Assembly: GCF_029978005.1 (NCBI RefSeq)
Contig: NZ_JARKOZ010000079.1
Span: 1 to 35,349, forward strand
Direction: 5' to 3'
DNA length: 35,349 bases
From: Solidesulfovibrio sp.
GTDB taxonomy: Bacteria > Desulfobacterota > Desulfovibrionia > Desulfovibrionales > Desulfovibrionaceae
Shown here: in pieces, positions 14,008 through 22,215 of the stretch
How the letters are laid out: each line of letters begins with the position of its first letter
Position numbering within the stretch: position 1 is the first letter of the stretch
Translations under genes and position numbers: made by a program
Notes under the pieces: generated by a model
Databases searched by the model: none
Seen by the model: the letters and a program-made list of their open reading frames with translations, nothing else
What the model was told of the DNA's origin: nothing

Positions 14008-16083
14008 ATGTCCACCATGCCATCGCATGCCCCCTTCCGGCGACCCTCACGACCAAGTCGTGCGCCTTTTGCCGGGTTCCTCTTGGCCTGCAAGAAACGC
14101 TCCCGGCCGTGGCCCGTCCTCCTGGCCCTGGTCCTGACGACGGCGCTGGGCCTGGCCGCCCTGCCGGGCGTCTGCCCGGCGGCCGATCCGCCGGCCCCGG
14201 CGGCCGGGGCCGACGCTTCCGGCGAGGTGTTGCCGGCCAGTCTCGAGATCGCCCTTTACAGCCTGCCCCTGGGCGACCCCTCGGGCCGCGTCCTGGCCGT
14301 GCTGACCCTGGTCTCCGCCCCGGGCTGGCACGCCTACGCCGTGGGGCCGGCCGAGTCCGGCCAGTCCGCCCAGGCCACCCTCGCCGCCGGCAGCACGCCG
14401 GCCCTGGCCTTTTTTCCGCCGGGCGTGCCCACGCCGGACGCCCTGGAGCCGGAAAAGACCGTGCTCGTCTACGAGGGCCGCACGCCCGTCTTCGTGCCCC
14501 TGACCGAGGCCATGCTGGCCGCCCCGGCGCTCACCGGCCGGGTCAAGGTGTTCTCCTGCTCGCCCACCAGCTGCTGGCCGTCCAACCTCGAGGTCAACAT
14601 CCCCCTGGCCGGGGCCGGCGATCCGGCCTCCTTGCCCCCGGCCGAGTCCGCGCCGTGGTGGCCGGTCTTTTCCGCCTTGCGCAGCGCCGCCCTGGCCATG
14701 CCGGCGGCTGTGTGCCCCGAGCCGGCCCATCCGCTGCTGCCGCGCCACGAAGCCCGCCAGGCCCCGCCCGAGGCCGCCGGGCCCGAAGCCGCCGCCGACG
14801 CCTTTCCCAGCGACCTGAGGCCCCGATCCTTCACCCCGGCGCTCGAGGTCTCGAACCTGGTCAAGGCCGCCTCCCTGGCCTTCCTGGCCGGGCTCATCCT
14901 CAACTTCATGCCCTGCGTGCTGCCCGTGGTCAGCCTCAAGCTGTCCGGGCTGCTGGCCCTTTGCGGCGAGGAGGGCAAGGCCGAGCGCCGGCGCATCCTG
15001 CGCGAGCACAACTTCTTCTTCGCCCTGGGCATCCTGGTCTATTTCGTGTTCCTGAGCGTGCTGCTCGGGGGGCTCGGCATGGCTTGGGGGGAGATGTTCC
15101 AGTCGCCGCAGCTGGCCATCGTGGTCACGGTCGTGCTGTTCGCCCTGGCGCTGAGCCTTTTCGGCGTGTTCCACCTGCCGGTGGTGGACCTCAAGATCTC
15201 TTCCGGCGGCCGGGGGCACACCCGGCGCGGCGCATTTCTCACCGGCATGCTCACCACGCTTTTGGCCACGCCGTGCAGCGGTCCGTTCCTCGGCGGCGTG
15301 CTGGCCTGGACGCTGCTGCAGCCCCTGCATGTCGTCACCACGGTCTTTTGCGCCCTGGGCCTCGGCATGGCCTCGCCCTACGGCGTGCTGGCCATCTGGC
15401 CGCGTCTGGTGCGGCTGCTGCCTCGGCCGGGAGCCTGGATGCACGGCCTGGAAAAGATCATGGGCTTCATCCTGGCCGCCACCTGCCTGTATTTCCTGGC
15501 CCTGCTGCCGCCCGAGCGCCTGCTGCCGGCCCTGGCCGCGCTGTGGGCCACGGCCGCCGGGGCCTATCTCTTAGGCCACGGCGCGACCCTGTCCCACGGC
15601 CCCCTGCGCCGCATCGGCGTGGGCCTGGCCGCCCTGGCCCTGGCCGGCGGCGGCCTGGCCTTCGCCCTGACCTACGCGCCGCCGGCCGAGACCGGCTGGA
15701 TCGCCTACAGCCCGGAAACGCTGGAGAAGCACCTGGGCAAGGACAACGTGGTCCTCGACTTCACGGCCGACTGGTGCCCGACCTGCAAGCTGCTGGAGCG
15801 CACGGTGCTGACCGGCCCCCGGGTCGGGCAGTGGGCGGGACGGCACAGGGCCGTGTTCATGAAGGTGGACCTCACCCGCCAGACCCCGCCGGCCATGGCC
15901 CTGCTGCGGGCCCTGGGCAGCCAGTCCATTCCCGTGGTGGCCTTCTTTCCGGCCGGGGAAAAGGCCAAATCGCCGCTGGTGCTGCGCGACCTGTTCACGG
16001 CCGGCCAGTTCGAGCAGGCCCTGACCCAGGCCTTCGCCCCGCCGGCCGAGACGGCCGAAGCTCCCGCCCCGGTCCTGCCTTAA
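14008..16083 (+). CDS. dsbD: DsbD family thiol:disulfide interchange protein
   Basis: A 691-residue protein. It begins with a long n-region and a hydrophobic signal segment (PWPVLLALVLTTALGLAAL). A periplasmic N-terminal domain holds the cysteine pair FSCSPTSCWPSN. The eight-span membrane domain starts near residue 290 with FMPCVLPVVSLK and carries its second redox cysteine in ATPCSGPFLGG. The thioredoxin-like C-terminal domain has WCPTCK. All three cysteine pairs of the electron relay are intact, so it should pass electrons from cytoplasmic thioredoxin to periplasmic thiol proteins, for example in cytochrome c maturation. The start is uncertain: ATG 14008 and ATG 14017 are both near, with weak ribosome-binding sites. 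The stop codon overlaps the stop of the opposing GNAT gene. Confidence 0.93.
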   Translation: MSTMPSHAPFRRPSRPSRAPFAGFLLACKKRSRPWPVLLALVLTTALGLAALPGVCPAADPPAPAAGADASGEVLPASLEIALYSLPLGDPSGRVLAVLTLVSAPGWHAYAVGPAESGQSAQATLAAGSTPALAFFPPGVPTPDALEPEKTVLVYEGRTPVFVPLTEAMLAAPALTGRVKVFSCSPTSCWPSNLEVNIPLAGAGDPASLPPAESAPWWPVFSALRSAALAMPAAVCPEPAHPLLPRHEARQAPPEAAGPEAAADAFPSDLRPRSFTPALEVSNLVKAASLAFLAGLILNFMPCVLPVVSLKLSGLLALCGEEGKAERRRILREHNFFFALGILVYFVFLSVLLGGLGMAWGEMFQSPQLAIVVTVVLFALALSLFGVFHLPVVDLKISSGGRGHTRRGAFLTGMLTTLLATPCSGPFLGGVLAWTLLQPLHVVTTVFCALGLGMASPYGVLAIWPRLVRLLPRPGAWMHGLEKIMGFILAATCLYFLALLPPERLLPALAALWATAAGAYLLGHGATLSHGPLRRIGVGLAALALAGGGLAFALTYAPPAETGWIAYSPETLEKHLGKDNVVLDFTADWCPTCKLLERTVLTGPRVGQWAGRHRAVFMKVDLTRQTPPAMALLRALGSQSIPVVAFFPAGEKAKSPLVLRDLFTAGQFEQALTQAFAPPAETAEAPAPVLP

Positions 16084-16505
16084 AGCCTTTTTTTGAATCC
16101 CCGGGATTCGAAGTAGCCCAGGGCCGTGTAGAAGGCCCGGGCCTCGTCGCGGTCCGGGCCGGACACGAGCATCAGGTACAAGCAGTCCCGCGCCCTGGCC
16201 CGGGTCTCCAGGGCGGCGAAAAGACTCCGACCCACGCCGTGCCTGCGAAAGGGCGAGGCCACCACCACGTTTTCCACCACCATGAACGGTCGGCAGTCGC
16301 CGACCACGTCCAGACAGACGATGCCCAGGGCCGCGCCGGCCAGCACGCCGTCCAGGCGCGCGCCGAGGAGATGGTAGTCGGCATGCCCGGCCATGACGCG
16401 GTGCACGGCCCCAAGCCGTTTCATGTCCGTGTCCAGGCCCGAAAGGGAGCGCATGAGCGCGGCCAGGGCCGGCAGATCTTCGGTGGTGATGTCGGCCACG
16501 TCCAT
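16080..16505 (-). CDS. GNAT family N-acetyltransferase
   Basis: A 141-residue single-domain GNAT. Strand beta4 MVVENVVVASPFRRHGVGRSLF holds the acetyl-CoA pyrophosphate loop (R/Q-x-x-G-x-G/A, here RRHGVG). LYLMLVSG and EARAFYTALGYFESRGFKKRL complete the fold, the latter being the usual C-terminal GNAT signature. Substrate unknown. GGAGG lies 8 bases before the ATG. Its TAA overlaps the dsbD TAA on the other strand within the shared TTAA, so the two genes converge with no spacer. Confidence 0.9.
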   Translation of the reverse strand: MDVADITTEDLPALAALMRSLSGLDTDMKRLGAVHRVMAGHADYHLLGARLDGVLAGAALGIVCLDVVGDCRPFMVVENVVVASPFRRHGVGRSLFAALETRARARDCLYLMLVSGPDRDEARAFYTALGYFESRGFKKRL

Positions 16506-16599
16506 GGCGCGCCTCCGGGAGGTCCGTCCAGGAACGCGGGACGCGCCCCGGGGCAGGAGGAATCGGCCGGTCGCCGTATGGAAGGCGTAACCGCCCGGG

Positions 16600-17703
16600 C
16601 TACTGCTGCGTCTGTACGGCAGGCGGCTGGGGCGCGCCGGCCAGGACCGGGGTTTTATGGGAAGCCTTCTGGGCGGCGATGATCTTGAAGCCCTTGTCCA
16701 GGAGCTTGGTCGTCTCCCGCGCCCGCACCCCGGGGCTGCGCGAGCCCAGGACCACGGCGATGAGCCGGGTGTCGCCGCGCTTGGCCGTGGCCACGATGTT
16801 GTAGCCCGAGGCGCACACGAACCCGGTCTTGAGCCCGTCCACGCCCTCGTAGGTGCCGAGCAGGGAGTTGGCGTTATGCCGTTGACGGTTGTTGTGGGTG
16901 AAGTACTGCATGGAGTGGATGGTCAGGGCCTTGGGGAACTGCTCGAGGTAGGCGGCGGCCAGGCGCAGCATGTCGCGGGCCGTGGTCAGCTGGCCGTCGG
17001 CGGGCAGGCCGTTGGGGTTCATGAAGGCCGAGTTGCTCATGCCCAGGCGCTTGGCCGTGTCGTTCATGAGGGAGACGAAGGCGTCCACGTTGCCGCTTTC
17101 CAGATAGTCGGCCATGGCCATGCAGGCGTCGTTGGCCGAGGCCACGGCGATGCCCTTGATGAGTTCGGTGACCTTGACGGCCTCGCCCCGGCGCAGGCGC
17201 ATGTTGGAGCCGCCCTGGGTGGCGGCCCGCTCGGAAACGTCCACCACGTCCCAGGGCCGCAGCCGCCCTTGGCGGATGGCGTCGAAAACGATGTAGAGGG
17301 TGAGGATCTTGGTCAGGGAGGCCGGCGGGATCTGGACGTCGGGATTCTGCTCGTAAAGCAGCTCGCCCGTGGTCATGTTCCAGAGCATGGCCGACTTGAC
17401 GGTCAAGGTGGGCACGGCGCAGACGCCGATGTCGCCCTCCTCGTTTTCCTCGACCGCGGGCGCGGCGGCCTTCTTCGCCTTGCGGCCCTTCTTGGGCGCG
17501 GCCGGGGCTTCGGCGGCATGCTTGACCGGGGCCTTGGCCTTGCCGGACTTTGCGGACTTGGAGGCGGACTTGGCCTTGCCGGACTCCTTGGCCGCGTGCT
17601 CGGTCTTCTTGGCCAGGGCAGCGCCGTCGCCGACCATCGGCGCGATCACCAGGGCGAACACGGCCAGCACGGCCGCGAACAGGGCATGGGAAGTCTTTTG
17701 CAT
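16600..17703 (-). CDS. D-alanyl-D-alanine carboxypeptidase (peptidase S11, DacA/PBP5-like)
   Basis: A 367-residue protein. A signal peptide (MQKTSHALFAAVLAVFALVI...ALA) is followed by a Lys/Ala-rich linker (residues ~31-83). The S11 catalytic domain has SLTK (Ser129 nucleophile, Lys132), SAN (189-191) and KTG (292-294), all intact. It should trim the terminal D-Ala of peptidoglycan pentapeptides in the periplasm. The PBP5 C-terminal beta domain and amphipathic membrane anchor are missing: only ~70 residues follow KTG, ending in a Pro/Gln tail. The ATG at 17703 is supported by AGAGGAA about 9 bases upstream; the longer frame adds a segment that hides the signal peptide. Confidence 0.93.
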   Translation of the reverse strand: MQKTSHALFAAVLAVFALVIAPMVGDGAALAKKTEHAAKESGKAKSASKSAKSGKAKAPVKHAAEAPAAPKKGRKAKKAAAPAVEENEEGDIGVCAVPTLTVKSAMLWNMTTGELLYEQNPDVQIPPASLTKILTLYIVFDAIRQGRLRPWDVVDVSERAATQGGSNMRLRRGEAVKVTELIKGIAVASANDACMAMADYLESGNVDAFVSLMNDTAKRLGMSNSAFMNPNGLPADGQLTTARDMLRLAAAYLEQFPKALTIHSMQYFTHNNRQRHNANSLLGTYEGVDGLKTGFVCASGYNIVATAKRGDTRLIAVVLGSRSPGVRARETTKLLDKGFKIIAAQKASHKTPVLAGAPQPPAVQTQQ

Positions 17704-17848
17704 GCGGCAGGGTTCCTCTTGCAAGGCGAAAACGTCCGGCCGGCCCGGCACGCCCGCCCGGGGCGCAAAAGCGGCAGCCATGACGCCTGCGCTTGTACAA
17801 AGGCCGTCCGGGAATGTCAAAAGCCCCGGCGGCAAGGAATTGCGGGCG

Positions 17849-17877
17849 TTGCGCCCCGGGCGCGCTTGCCGTAGGAT
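17849..17877 (+). promoter_or_regulatory. Candidate promoter for the small lipoprotein at 17937
   Basis: TTGCGC (17849-17854), 17 bases, TAGGAT (17872-17877), 60 bases before the ATG. The -10 matches four of six consensus bases; the -35 three. Confidence 0.35.
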
Positions 17878-17936
17878 GGCGCGCTGGCGGGGAGACGGCC
17901 TGCGCCGCGATCCGCAGCACGCCCTGGAGCCGGACC

Positions 17937-18095
17937 ATGCGTCGTATCCTGTTTCTTGTTTTTCTTATCGCCATACCTGTCCTTGGTGGCTGTGGGACGC
18001 CGCGCCAGGACTCCAACGTGGAGGTCCGCACCACCGGCGACGCCCAGGTCTACGGCGTGTATTCCAGGCATTTCACGGCCCCGGGCCGGCCCTAG
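17937..18095 (+). CDS. Very small lipoprotein
   Basis: Only 52 residues. MRRILFLVFLIAIPVLGGC is a clear lipoprotein signal with lipobox LGGC (Cys19). The mature peptide is about 34 residues (GTPRQDSNVEVRTTGDAQVYGVYSRHF...). GGAG lies 7 bases before the ATG. No family recognised; tiny lipoproteins like this sit in the inner or outer membrane and are often overlooked. It lies between the divergent carboxypeptidase gene and the histidine kinase control region. Confidence 0.75.
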   Translation: MRRILFLVFLIAIPVLGGCGTPRQDSNVEVRTTGDAQVYGVYSRHFTAPGRP

Positions 18096-18158
18096 TGTCG
18101 CGTTCGCGAAGTTCGCGCAGGCGAATTTCTCGGATAACATATCCTAATAATTACATTT

Positions 18159-18185
18159 CGTTAAAAATACGCCGTATTTTTAACG
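18159..18185 (+). promoter_or_regulatory. AT-rich 12-bp-arm palindrome, copy 2 (candidate operator)
   Basis: CGTTAAAAATAC (18159-18170), spacer GCC, GTATTTTTAACG (18174-18185). It ends 22 bases before the histidine kinase ATG and is followed, at the same distance as in copy 1 (10097-10124), by CGCAGCAC. TATTTT in the right arm is placed to act as a -10, with TTACAT (18151-18156) as a possible -35, so a bound protein would block RNA polymerase. Confidence 0.65.
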
Positions 18186-18207
18186 CACGCAGCACTAGCG
18201 ACAACAC

Positions 18208-19728
18208 ATGACCGACAATCGCGATTTTCCCGACATCCAGGAACGCCTGCTCAAGCTCGAGGAGGCGTTCGCGGACCAGAACGCCTACCAGTTCAAGAAG
18301 ACCATGGCCGAGCTGCGCCGCGCCGCCAAGATGCGCGCAAACGCCGCCGCCCTGTCCCGGGAGGAGCTCCTCGACTGCCGCAAGGAGTCCGAGCGCACCC
18401 GCAAGCAGTGCGTGGACCTGCAGGCCAAGCTCAAGACCGTGGTGGACCGGTTCGAGGGGAGCCTCACGGCCTTCGAGAAGTTCCGCAAGGCCATCCGCGT
18501 GGTGGAAATGATGCGCGCCCACGAGGACCTGCCCACGATCCTCGACCGCATCCAGGATCTCTTCGGGCTGCGGGCCGTGAGCCTGCTGCTCGACGCCGCC
18601 GAATTCGGCCCCTTCGACCCGCCCGGAGCCAGGCTCGTGCCCCTTGCCGCCATGCGCGAGGCCCTGGCCGGGCTTTCGCCCGAAGCCGCCAGGGGCCGGC
18701 CCTGCATGTGCCCCGTCAGCGCCGTGCCCGACCCGGCGTTTTTTTTCGGCCCGGATTTCGTGGCCGGCCGCAAGGTGCTGCTGCTCGGCTCGTGCTTCAT
18801 CTCGCCGCTGCGCGACAAGTTCGGCGCCCAGCGCCTCATCGGCGTGCTGAGCTTCTTCGATCCCAACCCCGACCGCTACACGAGCGAGAAGGGCTCGGAA
18901 TTCGCTTCCCATTTCGCCGACATCCTGGGCTACACCATCGTGGACATCACGGACCGCAAAAAGGCCGAGAGGCTTCGCGAGGACGTGGAGCGCATGACCC
19001 GCCACGACCTCAAGTCGCCGCTGACGGCCGTGCTCACCCTGCCCCAACTCCTGCGCCGCGACGGCAACCTGACCGAGCGCCAGACCGACATGCTCGGGCT
19101 CATGCAGCACGCCGGCTACCGCATGCTCAACATGATCAACCAGTCCCTGGACCTCTACCGCATGGAGCGCGGCGTCTACGAGCTCACCCCCGACAAGGTG
19201 GACATGCTCTCCATCGTGGACAACATCGCCGGCGAACTGCACGGCATGCTGGAGGCCAGCCGGCTGACCCTGGACGTGCTGGTGCGGGGGGCTCCCCGGG
19301 CCCCGGGCGACGCGTTCGTGGTGCGCGGCGAGGAGATGCTCCTGTACACCATGCTCTCCAACCTGGTGAAAAACGCCCTGGAAGCCTCGCCCGAGGGCGC
19401 GCGGGTGACCGTGTCCATGGCCGAGGGCGAAACGACCCTCGACGTGGCCATCGCCAACGCCGGCGCGGTCCCGGCCCGCATCCGCGACTGCTTCTTCGAG
19501 AAATACGCCACCGCCGGCAAGAAGGACGGCACCGGCCTTGGCACCTACGGCGCGCGGCTGATCGCCGAAACCCACGGCGCGCGGATCGCCATGGCCACTT
19601 CCGAGGCGGCCGGCACCACGGTGACGGTGTCCTTCCCCCGGCCCCGCCCGGCGCAGCGGCAAGCCGCCCCGGACGGGCAAGCCGACGCCTCCTTCAGCCT
19701 TCCCGGCACGGCCGCCGGCCGGGCATAG
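18208..19728 (+). CDS. Soluble sensor histidine kinase
   Basis: A 506-residue protein without membrane segments. Residues ~10-95 are a long coiled coil. Residues ~95-245 are a GAF/DUF484-like sensor domain (HEDLPTILDRIQDLFGLRAVSLLL ... RLIGVLSFFDPNPDRYTSEKGSEFASHFADILGY) with several cysteines (C166, C168, C196). A linker (IVDITDRKKAERL) leads to HisKA with phospho-acceptor His266 (MTRHDLKSPL), then HATPase with N-box NLVKNALEAS and G2 GTGLGTYGARLI. The G1 box reads IANAG, with Asn for the usual Asp, as in a subset of kinases. The C-terminal 45 residues are disordered. No response regulator is adjacent. A palindrome precedes the gene; the ribosome-binding site is poor. Confidence 0.9.
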   Translation: MTDNRDFPDIQERLLKLEEAFADQNAYQFKKTMAELRRAAKMRANAAALSREELLDCRKESERTRKQCVDLQAKLKTVVDRFEGSLTAFEKFRKAIRVVEMMRAHEDLPTILDRIQDLFGLRAVSLLLDAAEFGPFDPPGARLVPLAAMREALAGLSPEAARGRPCMCPVSAVPDPAFFFGPDFVAGRKVLLLGSCFISPLRDKFGAQRLIGVLSFFDPNPDRYTSEKGSEFASHFADILGYTIVDITDRKKAERLREDVERMTRHDLKSPLTAVLTLPQLLRRDGNLTERQTDMLGLMQHAGYRMLNMINQSLDLYRMERGVYELTPDKVDMLSIVDNIAGELHGMLEASRLTLDVLVRGAPRAPGDAFVVRGEEMLLYTMLSNLVKNALEASPEGARVTVSMAEGETTLDVAIANAGAVPARIRDCFFEKYATAGKKDGTGLGTYGARLIAETHGARIAMATSEAAGTTVTVSFPRPRPAQRQAAPDGQADASFSLPGTAAGRA

Positions 19729-19749
19729 TTTTCCCCACACCGTTTCCCC

Positions 19750-19778
19750 TTGACCCCGCCTGTCGGGCACTGTAGCTT
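19750..19778 (+). promoter_or_regulatory. Candidate promoter for the padR operon
   Basis: TTGACC (19750-19755), 17-base spacer, TAGCTT (19773-19778) with a TG just before it. The expected transcript start falls near 19785, at the left edge of the PadR-gene palindrome, so a regulator bound there would block initiation. Confidence 0.45.
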
Positions 19779-19785
19779 GGCGCAA

Positions 19786-19806
19786 TTAGTAGACGAGGTC
19801 TAATAA
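19786..19806 (+). promoter_or_regulatory. Near-palindrome over the padR ribosome-binding site and start codon
   Basis: TTAGTAGAC (19786-19794), GAG, GTCTAATAA (19798-19806), one mismatch per arm. It contains the GAGG ribosome-binding site and the A of the ATG. PadR proteins commonly bind palindromes at their own promoters, so autoregulation is likely. Confidence 0.5.
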
Positions 19807-20192
19807 TGGAATTCCTCGACTGCCCCTGCACCGGCAAGTCCCTGACCCGCCTCGTGCGGCCGGCCGTGCTCACGCTTCTGGCCGGCGAAACCCTCCACGG
19901 CTACGAAGTGCTGCGCCGCCTCGCCGCCATGCGCATCTGCGGCGGGCGCCGGCCCGACGCCGCCGGCGTCTACCGGACGCTTCGCGACATGGAGTTCGAG
20001 GGCCTGCTCGCCGGGGCCTGGGACCTGCCCGAGCAAGGGCCGGCCAAGCGCCGCTTTTCCGTCACCCCGCGCGGGCTGGCCTGCCTGGCCCGCTGGAACG
20101 CGACCCTGGCCGAGTACCAGGCCGCCATCGGCCAGCTGCTGGAGGCGGCCGGCGCGGCCCTTGGCCCGGCGACGGACCGGGAGGCGTCATGA
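19806..20192 (+). CDS. PadR-like winged-helix transcriptional regulator
   Basis: A 128-residue protein. The winged-helix domain covers residues ~15-90: VLTLLAGETLHGYEVLRRL (typical PadR helix 1-2 with the HGYE motif), DAAGVYRTLRDMEFEGLL (recognition helix, VYRTL), and a wing with KRRFSVTPRGLACL. A short C-terminal helix (LAEYQAAIGQLLEAAG) would dimerise. An N-terminal CPC (C6-P-C8) is unusual and could bind metal or sense thiols. The stop overlaps the next start (ATGA), so it leads the transcript encoding the channel-GTPase fusion, which it probably controls. The inducer is unknown. Confidence 0.85.
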   Translation: MEFLDCPCTGKSLTRLVRPAVLTLLAGETLHGYEVLRRLAAMRICGGRRPDAAGVYRTLRDMEFEGLLAGAWDLPEQGPAKRRFSVTPRGLACLARWNATLAEYQAAIGQLLEAAGAALGPATDREAS

Positions 20193-22129
20193 CCTCCGGC
20201 CGCGAGGCCTTCGGGGCCTGCCTGGCCGAGGCCGCCGGCACCTTCCTCATGGTCTTTTTCGGCACCGGCACGGTGTTCGTGGCCGTGACCACCGGGGCCC
20301 TGCAAGGCCTGTGGCAGGTGGCCGTGGTCTGGGCCGTGATCATCGCCGTGGCCATACAGGCCATCGGGGCGATCAGCGGCGCGCACCTGAATCCCGCCGT
20401 GACCCTGGCCTTCTGGGCCTGGCGCGGCTTTCCCCGCGCCCGGGTGCCGGCCTACCTGGCCGCCCAGCTCATCGGGGCCTTCGCCGCCGCGGCCGTGCTC
20501 TTCGGGCTCTACGCCGGCGTTCTGGCCGGCTACGAAGCCCGGGAGGGCATCGTGCGCGGCCAGCCCGGCAGCGAACGCAGCGCCATGGTCTTCGGCGAGT
20601 ACTTCCCCAACCCGGGTCTTTTCCCCGACCCCGCCGCCGGCCGCCTGGCCGTGGCCGAGGCGCAGGCCATGGCCGCCGAGGGCCTGGGCACGGCCGTGCT
20701 GGCCTTTTGCATCTTCGCCCTGACCGACCGGCGCAACCGCGCCCGGCCCAGGGGGGCGCTCCTGCCGGCGGCCATAGGCCTCACCGTGGCCGGGCTCATC
20801 GCGGTCATCGCCCCCCTGACCCAGGCCGGGTTCAACCCCGCCCGCGATTTCGGGCCGCGCCTTTTCGCCTGGCTGGCCGGCTGGGGCGCGGTGGCCGTTC
20901 CCGGACCCAGGGGCGGCTTTTTCACGGTCTACATCCTGTCTCCGATCATCGGCGGCCTCGTCGGCGCAGGCCTGTACGAACGGGGGCTGCGCCGCTTCCT
21001 GCCCCCCTTCGCCGACCACAAACCCGAAAGGAGCCCCGCCATGTCCCGCAAACGATTCATCCTCCTCGGCGGCTTCCTGGCCGCCGGCAAGACCACGGCC
21101 ATGGCCGCCCTGGCCGGGCGACTCGCCGCCCGGGGCCTGCGGCCGGCCGTCATCGCCAACGACCAGAGCGAGGGGCTGGTGGACACCGCCCGCCTTTCCC
21201 ACTTGAACCTGCCCATGGCCGAGATCACGGGCGGCTGCTTCTGCTGCCGCTTCGACGCCCTGGCCGAGGCGGCAGACGGCCTCGCCGGCGTGGCCGACGT
21301 CATCCTGGCCGAGCCGGTGGGCTCCTGCACGGACGTGCGGGCCACCGTGGCCTATCCCCTGCGCCGGCTGTACGACGCAAGCTACGCCACGGCCCCGCTC
21401 TCGGTCCTGGTCGACCCCGAAACCTGCGCCGCCATGCTCGGCCTCGACGGGGCCGCCCCGGCCCTGTCCCCGGACGTGGCCTACATCTACCGCAAGCAGT
21501 TGGAGGAAGCCGACATTCTGGTGGTCAACAAGATCGACCGTATCTCCCGGGAGGCGCGCGACGCCCTGGTCGCCGCCCTGTCCGCGCGCCACCCCGCCGC
21601 CAGGGTGCTCGCGGTCTCGTGCCTGACCGGCGAGGGCCTGGACGCCTGGCTCGACGGGCTGCTCCAGGGAACGCCGGACTCCCGCGCCGCCATGGACGTG
21701 GACTACGACCGTTACGCCGAGGGCGAGGCCCTGCTCGGCTGGTACAACGCCACGGCCGACCTGGCCCGGGAACCGGAGGACGCGGCCGCGGCCGTGGCCG
21801 CCCTGGCCGCCGGGCTGCGCGACCGGCTGGCGGCGGAAGGCATCCCCGTGGCCCACTTGAAGTGCAGCCTCAACGACGCGGTAGGCAAAGCCGCCGCAGC
21901 GGTGAGCGTCACCGCCGCCGACGGGCCGTTGGAAGCGACCTGCCGCCCGCAGGGCGGCGCGACAGGCCGACGGCTGGTCGTCAACCTGCGCGCCGAGGGC
22001 GACCCCGAGGCCCTGGCCGGCATCGTCGCCGCCGTGGCCGGGGAGGCCCTTCCCGGCCAGGAAGCGCTGGCGGCCCGGGCTTTCCGGCCCGGCCGGCCCA
22101 ATCCGACGCACCGGTTGCAAACGCCCTAG
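20189..22129 (+). CDS. Aquaglyceroporin (MIP) fused in frame to a CobW/P47K-type G3E GTPase
   Basis: One 646-residue reading frame. Residues 1-~275 are a complete MIP channel: EAAGTFLMVFFGTG, first NPA at 68-70 (GAHLNPAVT), second NPA at 216-218 in GFNPARDFGPRLF. The Asp after NPAR is the mark of glycerol facilitators. Residues 285-646 are a G3E GTPase: Walker A GGFLAAGKTT (294-303), the metal-binding CxCC motif GGCFCCR (C350, C352, C353), a switch region ILAEPVGSCTD, and NKID (447-450). The C-terminal part resembles P47K proteins of corrinoid/methyl-transfer clusters. An internal ATG at 21041 with AAAGGAG 7 bases upstream suggests the GTPase is also, or only, made separately. No stop codon separates the two parts. 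The start overlaps padR by 4 bases. Confidence 0.85.
   Translation: MTSGREAFGACLAEAAGTFLMVFFGTGTVFVAVTTGALQGLWQVAVVWAVIIAVAIQAIGAISGAHLNPAVTLAFWAWRGFPRARVPAYLAAQLIGAFAAAAVLFGLYAGVLAGYEAREGIVRGQPGSERSAMVFGEYFPNPGLFPDPAAGRLAVAEAQAMAAEGLGTAVLAFCIFALTDRRNRARPRGALLPAAIGLTVAGLIAVIAPLTQAGFNPARDFGPRLFAWLAGWGAVAVPGPRGGFFTVYILSPIIGGLVGAGLYERGLRRFLPPFADHKPERSPAMSRKRFILLGGFLAAGKTTAMAALAGRLAARGLRPAVIANDQSEGLVDTARLSHLNLPMAEITGGCFCCRFDALAEAADGLAGVADVILAEPVGSCTDVRATVAYPLRRLYDASYATAPLSVLVDPETCAAMLGLDGAAPALSPDVAYIYRKQLEEADILVVNKIDRISREARDALVAALSARHPAARVLAVSCLTGEGLDAWLDGLLQGTPDSRAAMDVDYDRYAEGEALLGWYNATADLAREPEDAAAAVAALAAGLRDRLAAEGIPVAHLKCSLNDAVGKAAAAVSVTAADGPLEATCRPQGGATGRRLVVNLRAEGDPEALAGIVAAVAGEALPGQEALAARAFRPGRPNPTHRLQTP
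21027..21043 (+). promoter_or_regulatory. Internal ribosome-binding site and start inside the channel-GTPase frame
   Basis: AAAGGAG (21027-21033), 7 bases, ATG (21041-21043) opening MSRKRFILLGGF, exactly where stand-alone CobW-type GTPases begin. This would give a 362-residue GTPase ending at 22129. It suggests an ancestral gene boundary from which the upstream stop codon was lost. Confidence 0.65.
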
Positions 22130-22215
22130 GCGGCGCGCCGGCAGTCCCCCACGCGGGTCCGCCGCCGGGCCGGCGGCGGGCGCGCCTCTCTCCCGTCATC
22201 ATGCAAGGAGCGATC

